Source of the DNA: UBA2040 sp002384725
GTDB lineage: Bacteria; Bacteroidota; Bacteroidia; Flavobacteriales_D; Crocinitomicaceae
Direction of reading: 5' to 3'
Assembly: GCA_963926475.1 (NCBI GenBank)
Contig: CAWUXE010000002.1
Span: 124,001-188,000 of the forward strand
Length of the DNA stretch: 64,000 nt
A model generated the notes under the pieces. It was not told the origin of the DNA and made no database searches. It was given only the letters and a program-made list of their open reading frames with translations. Positions 17,955-26,944 of the stretch are shown piece after piece (positions within the stretch are counted from its first letter, which is position 1; each line of letters opens with the position of its first letter). The translations under genes were made by a program, and so were the position numbers.

Positions 17955-19794
17955 TTTACACGTTTTATTCAGTTCAATATTGGCAGTGTTTGTTATTATA
18001 AACGCTCATACTCAAGAAGTTATAAGTGATTCATCTAAACTTTTTGATGCCGGATCATTTCCGAAAAAGTTCGAAAATGGACTAAATAATTTGTCTGTTT
18101 CCGGAAATTATCGATTTCTAGCGAACTACACATCGATGGAAACCCAATATCCGGAATTCGGAACGGTTCCGGGTAGATTATTTATTGGAGACGATAGCCA
18201 AATTCCACAATTGTACATGACTATTGGGGCGCGACCGTCTGCACAAACTTCGTTCAGCACGGACTTGTTTTTATGGACGCCCCTCTCAGGTAGCACTGCA
18301 GATTATGCCAAAGGATTAAACTTAGGTGTTAATCTCAATGGTTCACATTCAACAAAATTCGGCAACTTTTCTGTTCGAATGGGTGGAATTCATTGGTACA
18401 CTTTGAGTCCCATGACATTTGCAACCAATACGGGGTATAACAGGTTCAGTTTGTTTGAACGAAATCCTTGGGATCCAAACACTAAAGATGTACTTGACCG
18501 GTATTCAAAATTTTATAATGATGGCGCCTTAAGTCAAGATGAACGATGGGGACAACAAGCTTTTCAAGGTTTTATTTTTGAAGGAATGAAATTGCCGAAA
18601 GATTTTTCTTTCTCCTATATGTATGGAAAGTCGCAATTCAACGGTGGTGCCCTGCCGAAGCCGAATAATATGATGGCGGGGAAAATTCGAAAGGACTTTG
18701 ATTTTGGTTTCTTGAGTTTCAATGGGATTTCGAGCAAAACATATGATGATAGTCTGACGAGGGAAACAATTGGTTATGAATTGTACACCTATGAATTTGC
18801 AATTAAATTAAAGAAAATTCACTTTTTAGCTGAAAATGGAATTGGAAGATATACGAGCCCTGATTATAAAGGAAAATGGGGACAAGCACTTGACTTAAAA
18901 TTTCAATTTCAGAAAGAATTAACCTTCTTCCCTATTGAGCTTCGTTTTTACCATATTAGCCCAAGAGTAATCAATAATAATGGGGTATTTTGGAATACCT
19001 CTATTTCCGAATTTCAAGTGAATTCCGCCAATGTCTCTCCACCTGGTAGCCAAATCCCTATTATTCCTTTTGCTAGTTCATTGGTGCCCATCGGCCAAAT
19101 GACGAATAATCGTCAAGGAATAATTTTGAATACCGATTTGAATATTAAAAAACAAAAATTAACCATTGGATATTCTGCAGCACAGGAAATTAATGGGCTA
19201 TCCGATAAAATAACATACGGACATCAGGCGAATAACCTTGCTCTTTCACGAATGTGGCGTTGGGCGTTTCCATCGGGTGTCGGTCCATATCAAAACCTCA
19301 GTAAAATATACAGAGGAGTTTACGAAACGGTTCAAATTACGGATTCTATTTCTGCTAAAGGATTCAATGCTATCGAGTTAAGTTTTAAGGGCAAAATGAA
19401 AATCTTCAACCGAGAGTTGCTTTATTTTTATTTAGGTGGATTTCATTCGGTACAACGTGACTTCTCAGCTGTTCCAAAATATTCTAAAGCCGCTTATCTT
19501 CAGAGTTACAATCATCAATTTGAATTCTACTACAAATTATTTCCAAAAATTGTACTCGCGAACTATCTCGGTTACGATAGAATAATTGCGAATCAAAACA
19601 CCATTCTTGATCTAGATTCAGGTCTGGCTAAGGATCAGACAGGATTGAGTTATGCAATTGGGTTAGATATTCAATTGTCTAAAAACACAGGATTGTATTT
19701 ACGTCACCGCTGGATGACCTACGAAGATGTTAATTTCTCATTGGACAAATACAACGGACAAGAAACCTCCGTTGAACTTAAAATATATTTCTAG
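17944..19794 (+). CDS. putative outer-membrane beta-barrel protein (barrel 1 of glucan locus)
   Basis: The 616-residue product has a signal peptide (about residues 1-23, ending AHTQ) and many alternating amphipathic strands. It ends in a terminal phenylalanine (VELKIYF), the usual outer-membrane insertion signal. No plug domain or TonB box typical of SusC is seen. It overlaps the GH-A gene by 11 bases and is followed two bases later by a second barrel. I do not recognise a named family. In this context it may be a porin-like channel for glucan oligosaccharides, which is inference. Confidence 0.65.
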   Translation: MRNNLHVLFSSILAVFVIINAHTQEVISDSSKLFDAGSFPKKFENGLNNLSVSGNYRFLANYTSMETQYPEFGTVPGRLFIGDDSQIPQLYMTIGARPSAQTSFSTDLFLWTPLSGSTADYAKGLNLGVNLNGSHSTKFGNFSVRMGGIHWYTLSPMTFATNTGYNRFSLFERNPWDPNTKDVLDRYSKFYNDGALSQDERWGQQAFQGFIFEGMKLPKDFSFSYMYGKSQFNGGALPKPNNMMAGKIRKDFDFGFLSFNGISSKTYDDSLTRETIGYELYTYEFAIKLKKIHFLAENGIGRYTSPDYKGKWGQALDLKFQFQKELTFFPIELRFYHISPRVINNNGVFWNTSISEFQVNSANVSPPGSQIPIIPFASSLVPIGQMTNNRQGIILNTDLNIKKQKLTIGYSAAQEINGLSDKITYGHQANNLALSRMWRWAFPSGVGPYQNLSKIYRGVYETVQITDSISAKGFNAIELSFKGKMKIFNRELLYFYLGGFHSVQRDFSAVPKYSKAAYLQSYNHQFEFYYKLFPKIVLANYLGYDRIIANQNTILDLDSGLAKDQTGLSYAIGLDIQLSKNTGLYLRHRWMTYEDVNFSLDKYNGQETSVELKIYF

Positions 19795-19796
19795 GT

Positions 19797-21488
19797 ATGA
19801 AATCATTATTAACCATATTATCGTTCTCGTTAGCTGCATTTACTTTAGCTCAAAACGGAAAAAAGGTACAATTTGTTGGAGGTGCCCGTGCTGTTATGTC
19901 AAATATGGATTTTCAAACAGACGAAGAAGATACTGTGACTCCAAGAAAATCGGCAGGCGGGTATGCTTTAATCGATCTTGGATTCAGAATTAATCCTAAT
20001 GAACAAACTGAAATTCTTGGAATGATCCGTGTGAAAAACGACTTGGGCGGTTTCTGGGGAAGCAACGTTGCATTTGACGTACGTCAGCTATACGTGCGCG
20101 GTGTTGCCGGAAAAATTGTTCGCTACCAATTGGGGAACATCGATTATAAAATGACGCCTTACACATTTTACAACCATAACCCAGACATGCTTTTAGGAGG
20201 AGTTGGAACACTTCAGATAAAAGAAGATATTTTGAATTACGAATCCTTCTACTCTAAAAACAATACTTGGCGACAACAAGGAGCCGCTGTCGATTTTGGT
20301 TTAGCCTTCCCGAAGATTGTAAAGGATGTCAAGTTCAATGGTTTCATCACACGATTGAACCCTTCCAACCTTTCCAACATATTTGAACGTTTTTATGGAG
20401 GAGGAAACCTGGTGGTAAAACAAAGTAAATATCTAACTTTTGGTTTGAATCATGCCAGTATTTTTGACTTGAAAGAAACGGCAGCAAGTGAAAATCCATA
20501 CAAAAATGCGGTAAGTACCGCAACGTATGAAGGAAAATTAGATAAAGACAAATATACGGTGGGATTGGCTGGAGAAGCAGGAACATCAGCAGCTGGTTAC
20601 TCTCAAGATTCATCACAATTGACGGATTTCTTCTCGAATACGAAAGTTTATTTGAAATTGAAGGAATTAAATTTGAAATTATCCATAGGATATATGGACA
20701 ATGGAGCTGACTTCAGAAGCGCTGGGGCACAGTCAAAAAGAATCAATTACAACCAATTGAATAGCTTTTACAGCCGTTATACAAACAGTCAAATCGACCG
20801 TCAAATTTCTATTTACGATTTGTACAACGACCCAACTTTGTATTCCTCCTCCATTACTGAGGGAATAATGGATTACAATCCTGCTATAAATAACGCACTA
20901 CCCTATGGAACAGCCAGTTTCAATAGAAAAGGCATTTTTGGAGAGGTTCAATACCAAGATACGTCAGAGAAACTGACGCTGGAGGTTAAATATTATCAAT
21001 TGAGTGAAATTCGTGGTCAAGGAACAACTAAACTTAGAAAGTACAACTTCCTTCAAACAACCGCAAAAGTAGACTTGATGAAGTTTCTCAAAATCAAGCG
21101 GCATTTAGATTTTGAAGCGGGATTCAGTTATCAAAGAACAACGAGACCAAGCGAAATAGAATTCGAAAATGTTTCGCTGAAATCTGCCGCGGTAAGTGTA
21201 GGTGTGCAATATGAATTGATAAGTAAACTTTTCCTTTTGGCAAATGTTTATCACTTTGAAAGTAGTGGAAATGATTTGACTCCGATTCGAAATACAAACG
21301 ACGAAATAATCAGCTTTGCGCCCTACAATGCTAATAATTATGAAAATTATTTCGCAACGGGACTGAAATTTAATTTTACGGAAGATATGTATTTGTCGGC
21401 GTTCTATGAAAGTAACTTAAACAATGGTAACGGTATGACGCCTTACACTATAAATCAGTTTATGATTGTTTACAATCTGAAATTTTAA
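19797..21488 (+). CDS. putative outer-membrane beta-barrel protein (barrel 2 of glucan locus)
   Basis: The 563-residue protein has a signal peptide (MKSLLTILSFSLAAFTLAQ) and is built of repeated beta strands separated by polar loops. It ends in a terminal phenylalanine (VYNLKF). It contains no plug domain, and it is not an obvious duplicate of the preceding 616-residue barrel. It lies 2 bases after that gene and 3 bases before a lipoprotein gene. It has no recognisable named family. A pore or surface glucan-handling role is inferred only from the operon. Confidence 0.65.
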   Translation: MKSLLTILSFSLAAFTLAQNGKKVQFVGGARAVMSNMDFQTDEEDTVTPRKSAGGYALIDLGFRINPNEQTEILGMIRVKNDLGGFWGSNVAFDVRQLYVRGVAGKIVRYQLGNIDYKMTPYTFYNHNPDMLLGGVGTLQIKEDILNYESFYSKNNTWRQQGAAVDFGLAFPKIVKDVKFNGFITRLNPSNLSNIFERFYGGGNLVVKQSKYLTFGLNHASIFDLKETAASENPYKNAVSTATYEGKLDKDKYTVGLAGEAGTSAAGYSQDSSQLTDFFSNTKVYLKLKELNLKLSIGYMDNGADFRSAGAQSKRINYNQLNSFYSRYTNSQIDRQISIYDLYNDPTLYSSSITEGIMDYNPAINNALPYGTASFNRKGIFGEVQYQDTSEKLTLEVKYYQLSEIRGQGTTKLRKYNFLQTTAKVDLMKFLKIKRHLDFEAGFSYQRTTRPSEIEFENVSLKSAAVSVGVQYELISKLFLLANVYHFESSGNDLTPIRNTNDEIISFAPYNANNYENYFATGLKFNFTEDMYLSAFYESNLNNGNGMTPYTINQFMIVYNLKF

Positions 21489-21491
21489 AAT

Positions 21492-22493
21492 ATGAAAAAG
21501 TATATAACATTAGTATTACTTGGAATGATAATGCTTTCCTCGTGTCACAAGAAAGATAACTCAATAGATGGGCCCAACTTGAATGATGTTTATGGTGAGT
21601 TTGGTGTTATTAACACATTGGGTCAAAATTTGGATTCAGTTGATTTTGCGGTTGGGCAAACGGCATATTTCACAGCTCAAATGTCCAAAATTATCGATTG
21701 GAAAATCACAATCACAGGTCAAACCTCAGGTGCAGTGAAAGAAATTACAGGAACAGGTAGCAGTTTGACACAGGCCACCACGACTTGGCTTGGCGAAACA
21801 ACATATTTTCCAGTTTTTGGTGCTGAGATATGTGATGTTCAATTGACTTTTGAAGGAGAAGATGACACATTAACCTCAACCATTAAAATAATTCAATCCA
21901 AACTTAATCCTGGATTTTTAATTTCCGATTTCGAATCTGGCTTTAACAATCAATGGACCTCATACATTCAATCAGGCGCTGACATGGATTTTCAAATTAA
22001 AACCGACGCAAGCTCCCCACAAGGAAATTCATATTACAATATGGCTGGAACAGTTGATTGGGATTATTTAATTGGTTATTTATATTTTGGAGCCAGCGCC
22101 TACGGATCACCTCAAATGCCTATTACGGGTAATGGAGATAATACGTATTTCAATATAATGATATACGGTGAACCTGGCTCTGTAAATACCATTTTATTGT
22201 TCCAGTTTCAAGAAGATGATGACCTAAGTGGAGGATTCGCAAATTCATCCGAAGACACTTATTCCTTAGAAATACCTGTTAACTGGGAAGGATGGAAGCT
22301 TTACTCCGTAAAATACAGTGATATTCCATGTTTGGTTAATGGACAACCTTCAACTCCAAATGGCAATGGACAGCATAATCCAGACCGATTGAATCAAGTG
22401 AACATGCTCCATTTGGCGAATCCCGTTACCGGATTTGCCAAAACTAAAGTAGACTATATTATTTTCACTCAAAATGAGCCACTTAAACCATGA
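21492..22493 (+). CDS. outer-membrane lipoprotein with carbohydrate-binding-like domain
   Basis: The 333-residue protein starts with a lipoprotein signal, LSSC with Cys18 as the lipidation site. The N-terminal part (about 25-135) looks like an Ig-like fold. From residue 144 (FLISDFESGFNNQWTSYIQSG) the sequence resembles jellyroll carbohydrate-binding domains of the CBM11/CIA30 type. By position it could take the role of the surface glycan-binding lipoproteins that accompany SusD in ordinary polysaccharide loci. No SusD-like TPR fold is seen. Its stop overlaps the next start (ATGA). Confidence 0.65.
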   Translation: MKKYITLVLLGMIMLSSCHKKDNSIDGPNLNDVYGEFGVINTLGQNLDSVDFAVGQTAYFTAQMSKIIDWKITITGQTSGAVKEITGTGSSLTQATTTWLGETTYFPVFGAEICDVQLTFEGEDDTLTSTIKIIQSKLNPGFLISDFESGFNNQWTSYIQSGADMDFQIKTDASSPQGNSYYNMAGTVDWDYLIGYLYFGASAYGSPQMPITGNGDNTYFNIMIYGEPGSVNTILLFQFQEDDDLSGGFANSSEDTYSLEIPVNWEGWKLYSVKYSDIPCLVNGQPSTPNGNGQHNPDRLNQVNMLHLANPVTGFAKTKVDYIIFTQNEPLKP

Positions 22494-23755
22494 TTTTTCG
22501 GCTGTTTATATTGATTTCGTTTGTCACATGCGGAAGCTTTCTTTTCGGACAAGATACAACGCGTATTATCAATTTTGATGAAATTAAAATTATCGATAAA
22601 AGAATTATAAAGCGTCAAGGATTATATGACTCATATGAAGTTGACAAGACGAAAAACATCAATGGCTATACTCAACTCACTATTTTTGACAACACCATGT
22701 CTGACGAAGTTTGGTATACCGAAAATGTTAATTGCGTGTCAGTTGATCTCAAAGCAAACGAAAAAGACACGTATCTCCAATTACAGTGGAACAAGGACCG
22801 GGATGGATGTGACTGGGTTGGAGTCGGTTTTGGTTGGGATTTTTGGACCTCAAAAGACATATCGGGAATCTTAGATATTGCTGCAATCGAATTTGAAGTT
22901 CGTTCAACGGGAAAAGATATAACCAATTTACCTTGGGCTATGGGATTTGAAGACTATTCAAATGGTCAAGCCTGGACGGGGTTTTTGAGAAAATATTTTG
23001 TGGATGATATTATTACGACCGAATGGAGCAAGGTCCAAATACCATTATCAATATTTCCTTTTGTCGAAACAGATACGGACCCGAGTAACATTAAGCAGAT
23101 GATTATTCAATTATTTGCCGAAGGTGTTGCTGAAATAAATCGAATTGAATTGGTTCCTTTCACTGGAAAACTACGTGAGACGGTAATTTCAGAATCTTTA
23201 ACCGATAAATCTATTTCGGTGGATGGCAACTCCATTGATTGGAATGCGAATTTCACTTCTTTTGGTGATGGTCATTCATTTGCCACTAAAAATAGCTCAG
23301 ACAGTCTTTATATAGCCGTTAAGGTGAAGGATCAACGTCCTTTCTTGAATAATAAAACAAATGCCGATTTGTGGAACGGTGACGCTATAGAGATTGCCAT
23401 TGCAACCAATCCTAAAGCAAATCCTAAACGGGGATTGTTTTTGTTGAGTGATTACCATTTTGGGCTGAACTGCGGTCTGAAACCTTATTTGTGGAATTTC
23501 TCGGACGATAAATTGTATTCTGAAGGTAATTTCGGAATTACGAAAACAGATTATGGATATTTTGCGGAGATTGCAATTCCTCTGAAGAAGTTAATGCATG
23601 CTGATTTAAAAGCAGATACACCTTTAGGATTCGAAATTGCCGTTGATGAAGGAAACGAAAAAATGATACGCGAAATACAAACGACTTGGAATGGTCATGG
23701 TGCAACTGGATTTCATTCCAATCCCTCACTTTGGGGAACGATTGTTTTAAAATAA
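22490..23755 (+). CDS. exported protein with CIA30/CBM11-like and CBM9-like domains
   Basis: The 421-residue protein has a signal peptide (ending LFGQ, residue 21). The first half (about 30-225) resembles a galactose-binding jellyroll (YLQLQWNKDRDGCDWVGVGFGW, AIEFEVRS). The second half (about 237-421) resembles CBM9/DOMON-type sugar-binding modules: SVDGNSIDWNANF, SLYIAVKVKDQRP, WNGDAIEIAIATN and GYFAEIAIPLKKL. No catalytic residues are evident, so it is probably a non-enzymatic glycan-binding protein. It is the last gene of the operon and meets the convergent GH16 gene with no gap between the stop codons. Confidence 0.72.
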   Translation: MIFRLFILISFVTCGSFLFGQDTTRIINFDEIKIIDKRIIKRQGLYDSYEVDKTKNINGYTQLTIFDNTMSDEVWYTENVNCVSVDLKANEKDTYLQLQWNKDRDGCDWVGVGFGWDFWTSKDISGILDIAAIEFEVRSTGKDITNLPWAMGFEDYSNGQAWTGFLRKYFVDDIITTEWSKVQIPLSIFPFVETDTDPSNIKQMIIQLFAEGVAEINRIELVPFTGKLRETVISESLTDKSISVDGNSIDWNANFTSFGDGHSFATKNSSDSLYIAVKVKDQRPFLNNKTNADLWNGDAIEIAIATNPKANPKRGLFLLSDYHFGLNCGLKPYLWNFSDDKLYSEGNFGITKTDYGYFAEIAIPLKKLMHADLKADTPLGFEIAVDEGNEKMIREIQTTWNGHGATGFHSNPSLWGTIVLK

Positions 23756-24766
23756 TTATTTCTTCACAAATTTCGCTCTTGAAATAGCGCCCTTTTCATT
23801 CTTAAGTTCTACAAAATAGGCTCCTGAATCAAGGGGGGAAACATTAAAACTGTTTTGATGGCTAATTTTTTGTGATAAACATGTTTTTCCATCCATAGTT
23901 TTGAATGAAACTAGATCATTGATCTTTGCTCCTTCTATTCGAAGTTCATCCGCACCCGGATTTGGATAAATCGATAAACTCTTTAGCTCCTTTGCATCCA
24001 AACCAAGATCACTTTGATCTTTGTACACTCGTACATAATCTACAACCAATACTTGTGGGAAAGTTGTCGTTGCATCTGGATAACCAGGCCAATTACCACC
24101 AACAGCCAAATTTAAGATTAGATAAAATGGTTCTTGAAACTCATTAGTTCCATTGATTCCATTGTCAATGTTCATCGTATGATATTGATTTCCATTAAAA
24201 AACCACTTAATTTCAGCATCGTCCCATTCAATGGAATATATATGAAACTGAGTTGGATCTGAATTCGCAACTGAATTTCCGTAATATGCGTAACCATTAA
24301 CATCCCAATGCGCCGTTCCATGCGTCATCAATTCGCTGTTGATATGCTCCACAATGTCTATTTCACCACAAAAGGGCCACGAAACTTGATCAATATTCGA
24401 CCCTAACATCCAAAATGCCGGCCATATGCCCTGACCCATTGGAATTTTTATTCTCGCTTCAATTTTACCATATTGAATTTGATACTTTCCTTTCGTTACA
24501 ATCTTAGCGGAAGTATATGGATTGTTTCCAATTGTTTCTTGCAAAGCAATAATCTTTAATTCATCATTGCTCACTTGAAGATTTGTTCCGTTGGTCGTAT
24601 AGAATTGGGATTCATTATTCCCCCAACCATTACCACCGGTTTCGTGAGACCATTTAGACATATCCAAAGCTGCACTGTCGAACTCATCCGACCAAACAAG
24701 ATTCCATTGGGAGAATGCACTAATTGACAGTAAAGAAAAAGAAATTGTAAAGAGCAATTTTGACAT
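23756..24766 (-). CDS. GH16 endo-beta-1,3(1,4)-glucanase with T9SS sorting domain
   Basis: The start chosen is the ATG at 24766; a TTG two codons upstream is less likely. The 336-residue protein has a signal peptide (to residue 20) and a GH16 jellyroll. The catalytic motif is Glu135-I-Asp137-I-V-Glu140 in CGEIDIVEH, where the first Glu is the nucleophile and the last the acid/base. WPAFWMLG is also typical of laminarinase-like GH16. The final roughly 70 residues (SIYPNPGADELRIEG to AKFVKK) form a type A T9SS sorting domain, so the enzyme is secreted or surface-attached. A terminator-like hairpin separates it from the gene upstream. Confidence 0.92.
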   Translation of the reverse strand: MSKLLFTISFSLLSISAFSQWNLVWSDEFDSAALDMSKWSHETGGNGWGNNESQFYTTNGTNLQVSNDELKIIALQETIGNNPYTSAKIVTKGKYQIQYGKIEARIKIPMGQGIWPAFWMLGSNIDQVSWPFCGEIDIVEHINSELMTHGTAHWDVNGYAYYGNSVANSDPTQFHIYSIEWDDAEIKWFFNGNQYHTMNIDNGINGTNEFQEPFYLILNLAVGGNWPGYPDATTTFPQVLVVDYVRVYKDQSDLGLDAKELKSLSIYPNPGADELRIEGAKINDLVSFKTMDGKTCLSQKISHQNSFNVSPLDSGAYFVELKNEKGAISRAKFVKK

Positions 24767-24786
24767 ACACAATAAAAAACTAAAGT

Positions 24787-24817
24787 AAAAAAAATGGGAG
24801 ACTTTAATCTCCCATTT
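24787..24817 (-). terminator. hairpin with T-run between the repeat-protein gene and GH16
   Basis: On the minus strand a perfect 9-bp stem (AAATGGGAG / CTCCCATTT) with an 8-base loop is followed directly by a run of T. It lies after the stop of the three-repeat gene and before the GH16 start. It should end or attenuate transcripts before GH16. Confidence 0.75.
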
Positions 24818-24835
24818 AGCAATGATTTGAATTAT

Positions 24836-26161
24836 TTATTTTTTGATAAGTTGCGTTCTAGATATTTTATTGTCTCCTAAGATAACTGCCTGATAAACAC
24901 CAGAAGATAGACCTTCAAGGTTCAATTCAACTGAATTTGAGTTCGTATTGATTTCCATTACTTTCTCTCCAACAATTGAATAAACAATTACTTTTTCAAT
25001 ATTTGAATTTCTTTGAATCGTAACTTGTGAAATCACTGGATTTGGATAAACAGCTGATGCTTCTATCCCATTTTCCTCCATTGAAAGTGAAGCACAATCA
25101 ACACATGAACCATATGTGTTTGCAAATGTCGCAGCTGACCCAAGAGTCCATTGACGGTTTGCATAAGACGAAAAATCTGTCACTGGTGCGCAAGTACCAC
25201 CATTAACCATTGCATTAACCAAGTTTTCCATTGTTCCATCTTTCACCAATAGATATTCTAAGGAATCAGTTGGCGCAGGTGAAATAGTAAATGTCCACGT
25301 TCCATTACCGTTATTTACAGCTTGCGGTCCAAATGCTGGATTCCATCCCCAGAGTGGACCTGTTAAGTTCACTTGAGAAGGTGCTGTTGAATCACAAATT
25401 TCTGTAGTAATAACTAAATCTGGGTAAGCACAGGGTACACATCGACCATAAGCAATATCCGTGACGTCTGGTTCACCTACTGTCCATTTTCTATTTGCGT
25501 AATTTGTGTAGTCAGTAACAGGAGCACAAGTTCCTCCGTTTTGCATAGAAGAAATTAAATTTTCTTGGACACCATCAATTAGAAACAAATATTCCATATC
25601 TGCAGTTGGCGCAGGCGTTAAATTAACCGTCCAAGTTCCATTTCCATTATCGATAGCCAAAGGACCTCCATTCGGATCCCAATTCCAAAACGGACCGGTC
25701 ATTCTAACTGTGTCAGGCATTGCAGAACATACATCAATTGTCAAATTCAACGATGGTCCACAAGGTCCACACTGACCATAAGTATTAGAAAAAGCCAAAG
25801 GATCTGTTGTTACCCATTGACGATTCGCGTAATTCGCAAAATCTGTAATAGGGGCACAAGTACCACCATTTTGCACGGCAGAAATTAGATTTTCTTGAAC
25901 ACCATCTTTAATAAGTAGGTATTCCATATCTGCAGTTGGAGCTGGGGCAAATGTAAATGTAAATGTCCCGTTTCCATTATTCACTGCAATGGGTCCTGCA
26001 TTAGGATCCCATCCCCACCATGGCCCTGTCATTCTAACCTCCGTAGGCGCTGGTCCACAAATCTCTGTTGTAATTACAAGATCTTGCGAAAAAACTGAAC
26101 TCCCAGTCAATAACAAGAAAACTAACGATGCAATAATTCTAAATGTAAAATTTGATTTCAT
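24836..26161 (-). CDS. T9SS-secreted protein with three tandem ~110-residue beta-sandwich-like repeats
   Basis: The 441-residue protein has a signal peptide (residues 1-26, ending VFSQ). Three repeats start near 27, 137 and 247, and a T9SS type A sorting domain covers about 370-441. Each repeat carries the order TGPxWxWDP or WNP, GPxAxxNGNGTW/FT, APTAD/DSxEYL, ENL, NGGTCAPxTD, YANRxW and YGxC. The aromatic residues and the E-set-like NGNGTWT strand suggest carbohydrate binding, but no family is certain and no catalytic motif is visible. It lies downstream of a perfect operator and upstream of GH16, so it is probably a secreted beta-glucan-binding partner. Confidence 0.75.
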   Translation of the reverse strand: MKSNFTFRIIASLVFLLLTGSSVFSQDLVITTEICGPAPTEVRMTGPWWGWDPNAGPIAVNNGNGTFTFTFAPAPTADMEYLLIKDGVQENLISAVQNGGTCAPITDFANYANRQWVTTDPLAFSNTYGQCGPCGPSLNLTIDVCSAMPDTVRMTGPFWNWDPNGGPLAIDNGNGTWTVNLTPAPTADMEYLFLIDGVQENLISSMQNGGTCAPVTDYTNYANRKWTVGEPDVTDIAYGRCVPCAYPDLVITTEICDSTAPSQVNLTGPLWGWNPAFGPQAVNNGNGTWTFTISPAPTDSLEYLLVKDGTMENLVNAMVNGGTCAPVTDFSSYANRQWTLGSAATFANTYGSCVDCASLSMEENGIEASAVYPNPVISQVTIQRNSNIEKVIVYSIVGEKVMEINTNSNSVELNLEGLSSGVYQAVILGDNKISRTQLIKK

Positions 26162-26207
26162 ATGTTCTTATATTAATTAATATTGTTTTCAATCGGCAAT
26201 ATATGAA

Positions 26208-26228
26208 TTATTGTATAAAATACAATAA
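26208..26228. promoter_or_regulatory. perfect inverted-repeat operator before the three-repeat/GH16 genes
   Basis: TTATTGTA, spacer TAAAA, TACAATAA: exact arms identical to the site at 16549-16569. It lies 46 bases upstream of the three-repeat gene's ATG (26161) and 14 bases past the regulator's stop codon. Confidence 0.7.
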
Positions 26229-26242
26229 GGCGTTGATAACTT

Positions 26243-26938
26243 TTACATTTTAAATCGATAATCCTTGGTTTCCAGTATGTTGTTGTAATGATCTTGATCA
26301 AATGAAAATAACTTTGCTGGTCTATGCTTTACGTTCACTTGTTTCTCCTTGTGCTCTATTAAAGGAATGGACTTTACTTTTTTTCGGAAATTCGCTTTGT
26401 CCATTTCTGTATTGGTTACATATTCATACAACTGTTGCATTTCGTTTAAAGTAAATTTCTCTGGAAGTAACTCAAAACAGATTGGATCTTGCGTCAATTT
26501 TTGTTTCAATAACTCGTATGTTGAATTAAGAATAAGGTTATGATCGAAGGCTAGTTCAGATATCTCATGAATCGGTACCCATCTGAAATCTCCTGCCCAA
26601 GAGGAAGCTTCCACTTTAAAATCTTCTATCCGCATCAATGCCATATATGCCGTTGTGATAACACGTCCCTGTGGGTGTCGATTGGGTTGTCCGAAAGTTT
26701 GGGATTGATGTAATTCTATATCTCCAATTTTTGTCAATTCAAATAGAATTCTCTTGGCTGCGTCCTCTATATCTTCATCTGGATAAACCAAATCTCCCGG
26801 CACTGCCCACATTCCATCGTATGGCTCCATGGATCTTTTAATTAGAAGTGCGTGAATTTGACCGTTTCTATAACCGAAAATCACGCAATCCAAAGAAAAA
26901 GAATAGTTGAAAAAGTCTTTAAATTCAATTTTATACAT
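26243..26938 (-). CDS. NrtR-type transcriptional regulator (degenerate Nudix domain plus winged helix)
   Basis: The ATG at 26938 is preferred over a TTG one codon earlier. The 231-residue protein has an N-terminal Nudix fold (about 1-140). Its Nudix box (about residues 48-72, GDLVYPDEDIEDAAKRI...) lacks the REU glutamate and the EE pair of active hydrolases. A C-terminal winged-helix domain follows (about 155-231; FTLNEMQQLYEYVTNTEMDKANFRKKV). In Bacteroidota such NrtR/AraR-like proteins sense sugars and bind palindromes, as with AraR of Bacteroides thetaiotaomicron. It lies six bases after GH3 and probably controls the TTATTGTA-N5-TACAATAA sites here. Effector and sign of regulation are unknown. 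Confidence 0.82.
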   Translation of the reverse strand: MYKIEFKDFFNYSFSLDCVIFGYRNGQIHALLIKRSMEPYDGMWAVPGDLVYPDEDIEDAAKRILFELTKIGDIELHQSQTFGQPNRHPQGRVITTAYMALMRIEDFKVEASSWAGDFRWVPIHEISELAFDHNLILNSTYELLKQKLTQDPICFELLPEKFTLNEMQQLYEYVTNTEMDKANFRKKVKSIPLIEHKEKQVNVKHRPAKLFSFDQDHYNNILETKDYRFKM

Positions 26939-26944
26939 CAATGT

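Noticed and set aside
24836..26161. The three regular repeats as a CRISPR or DNA-level tandem array
   Set aside because: The period is about 330 bases, the frame is open throughout and the repeats diverge at protein-conserving positions, so they are protein domains.
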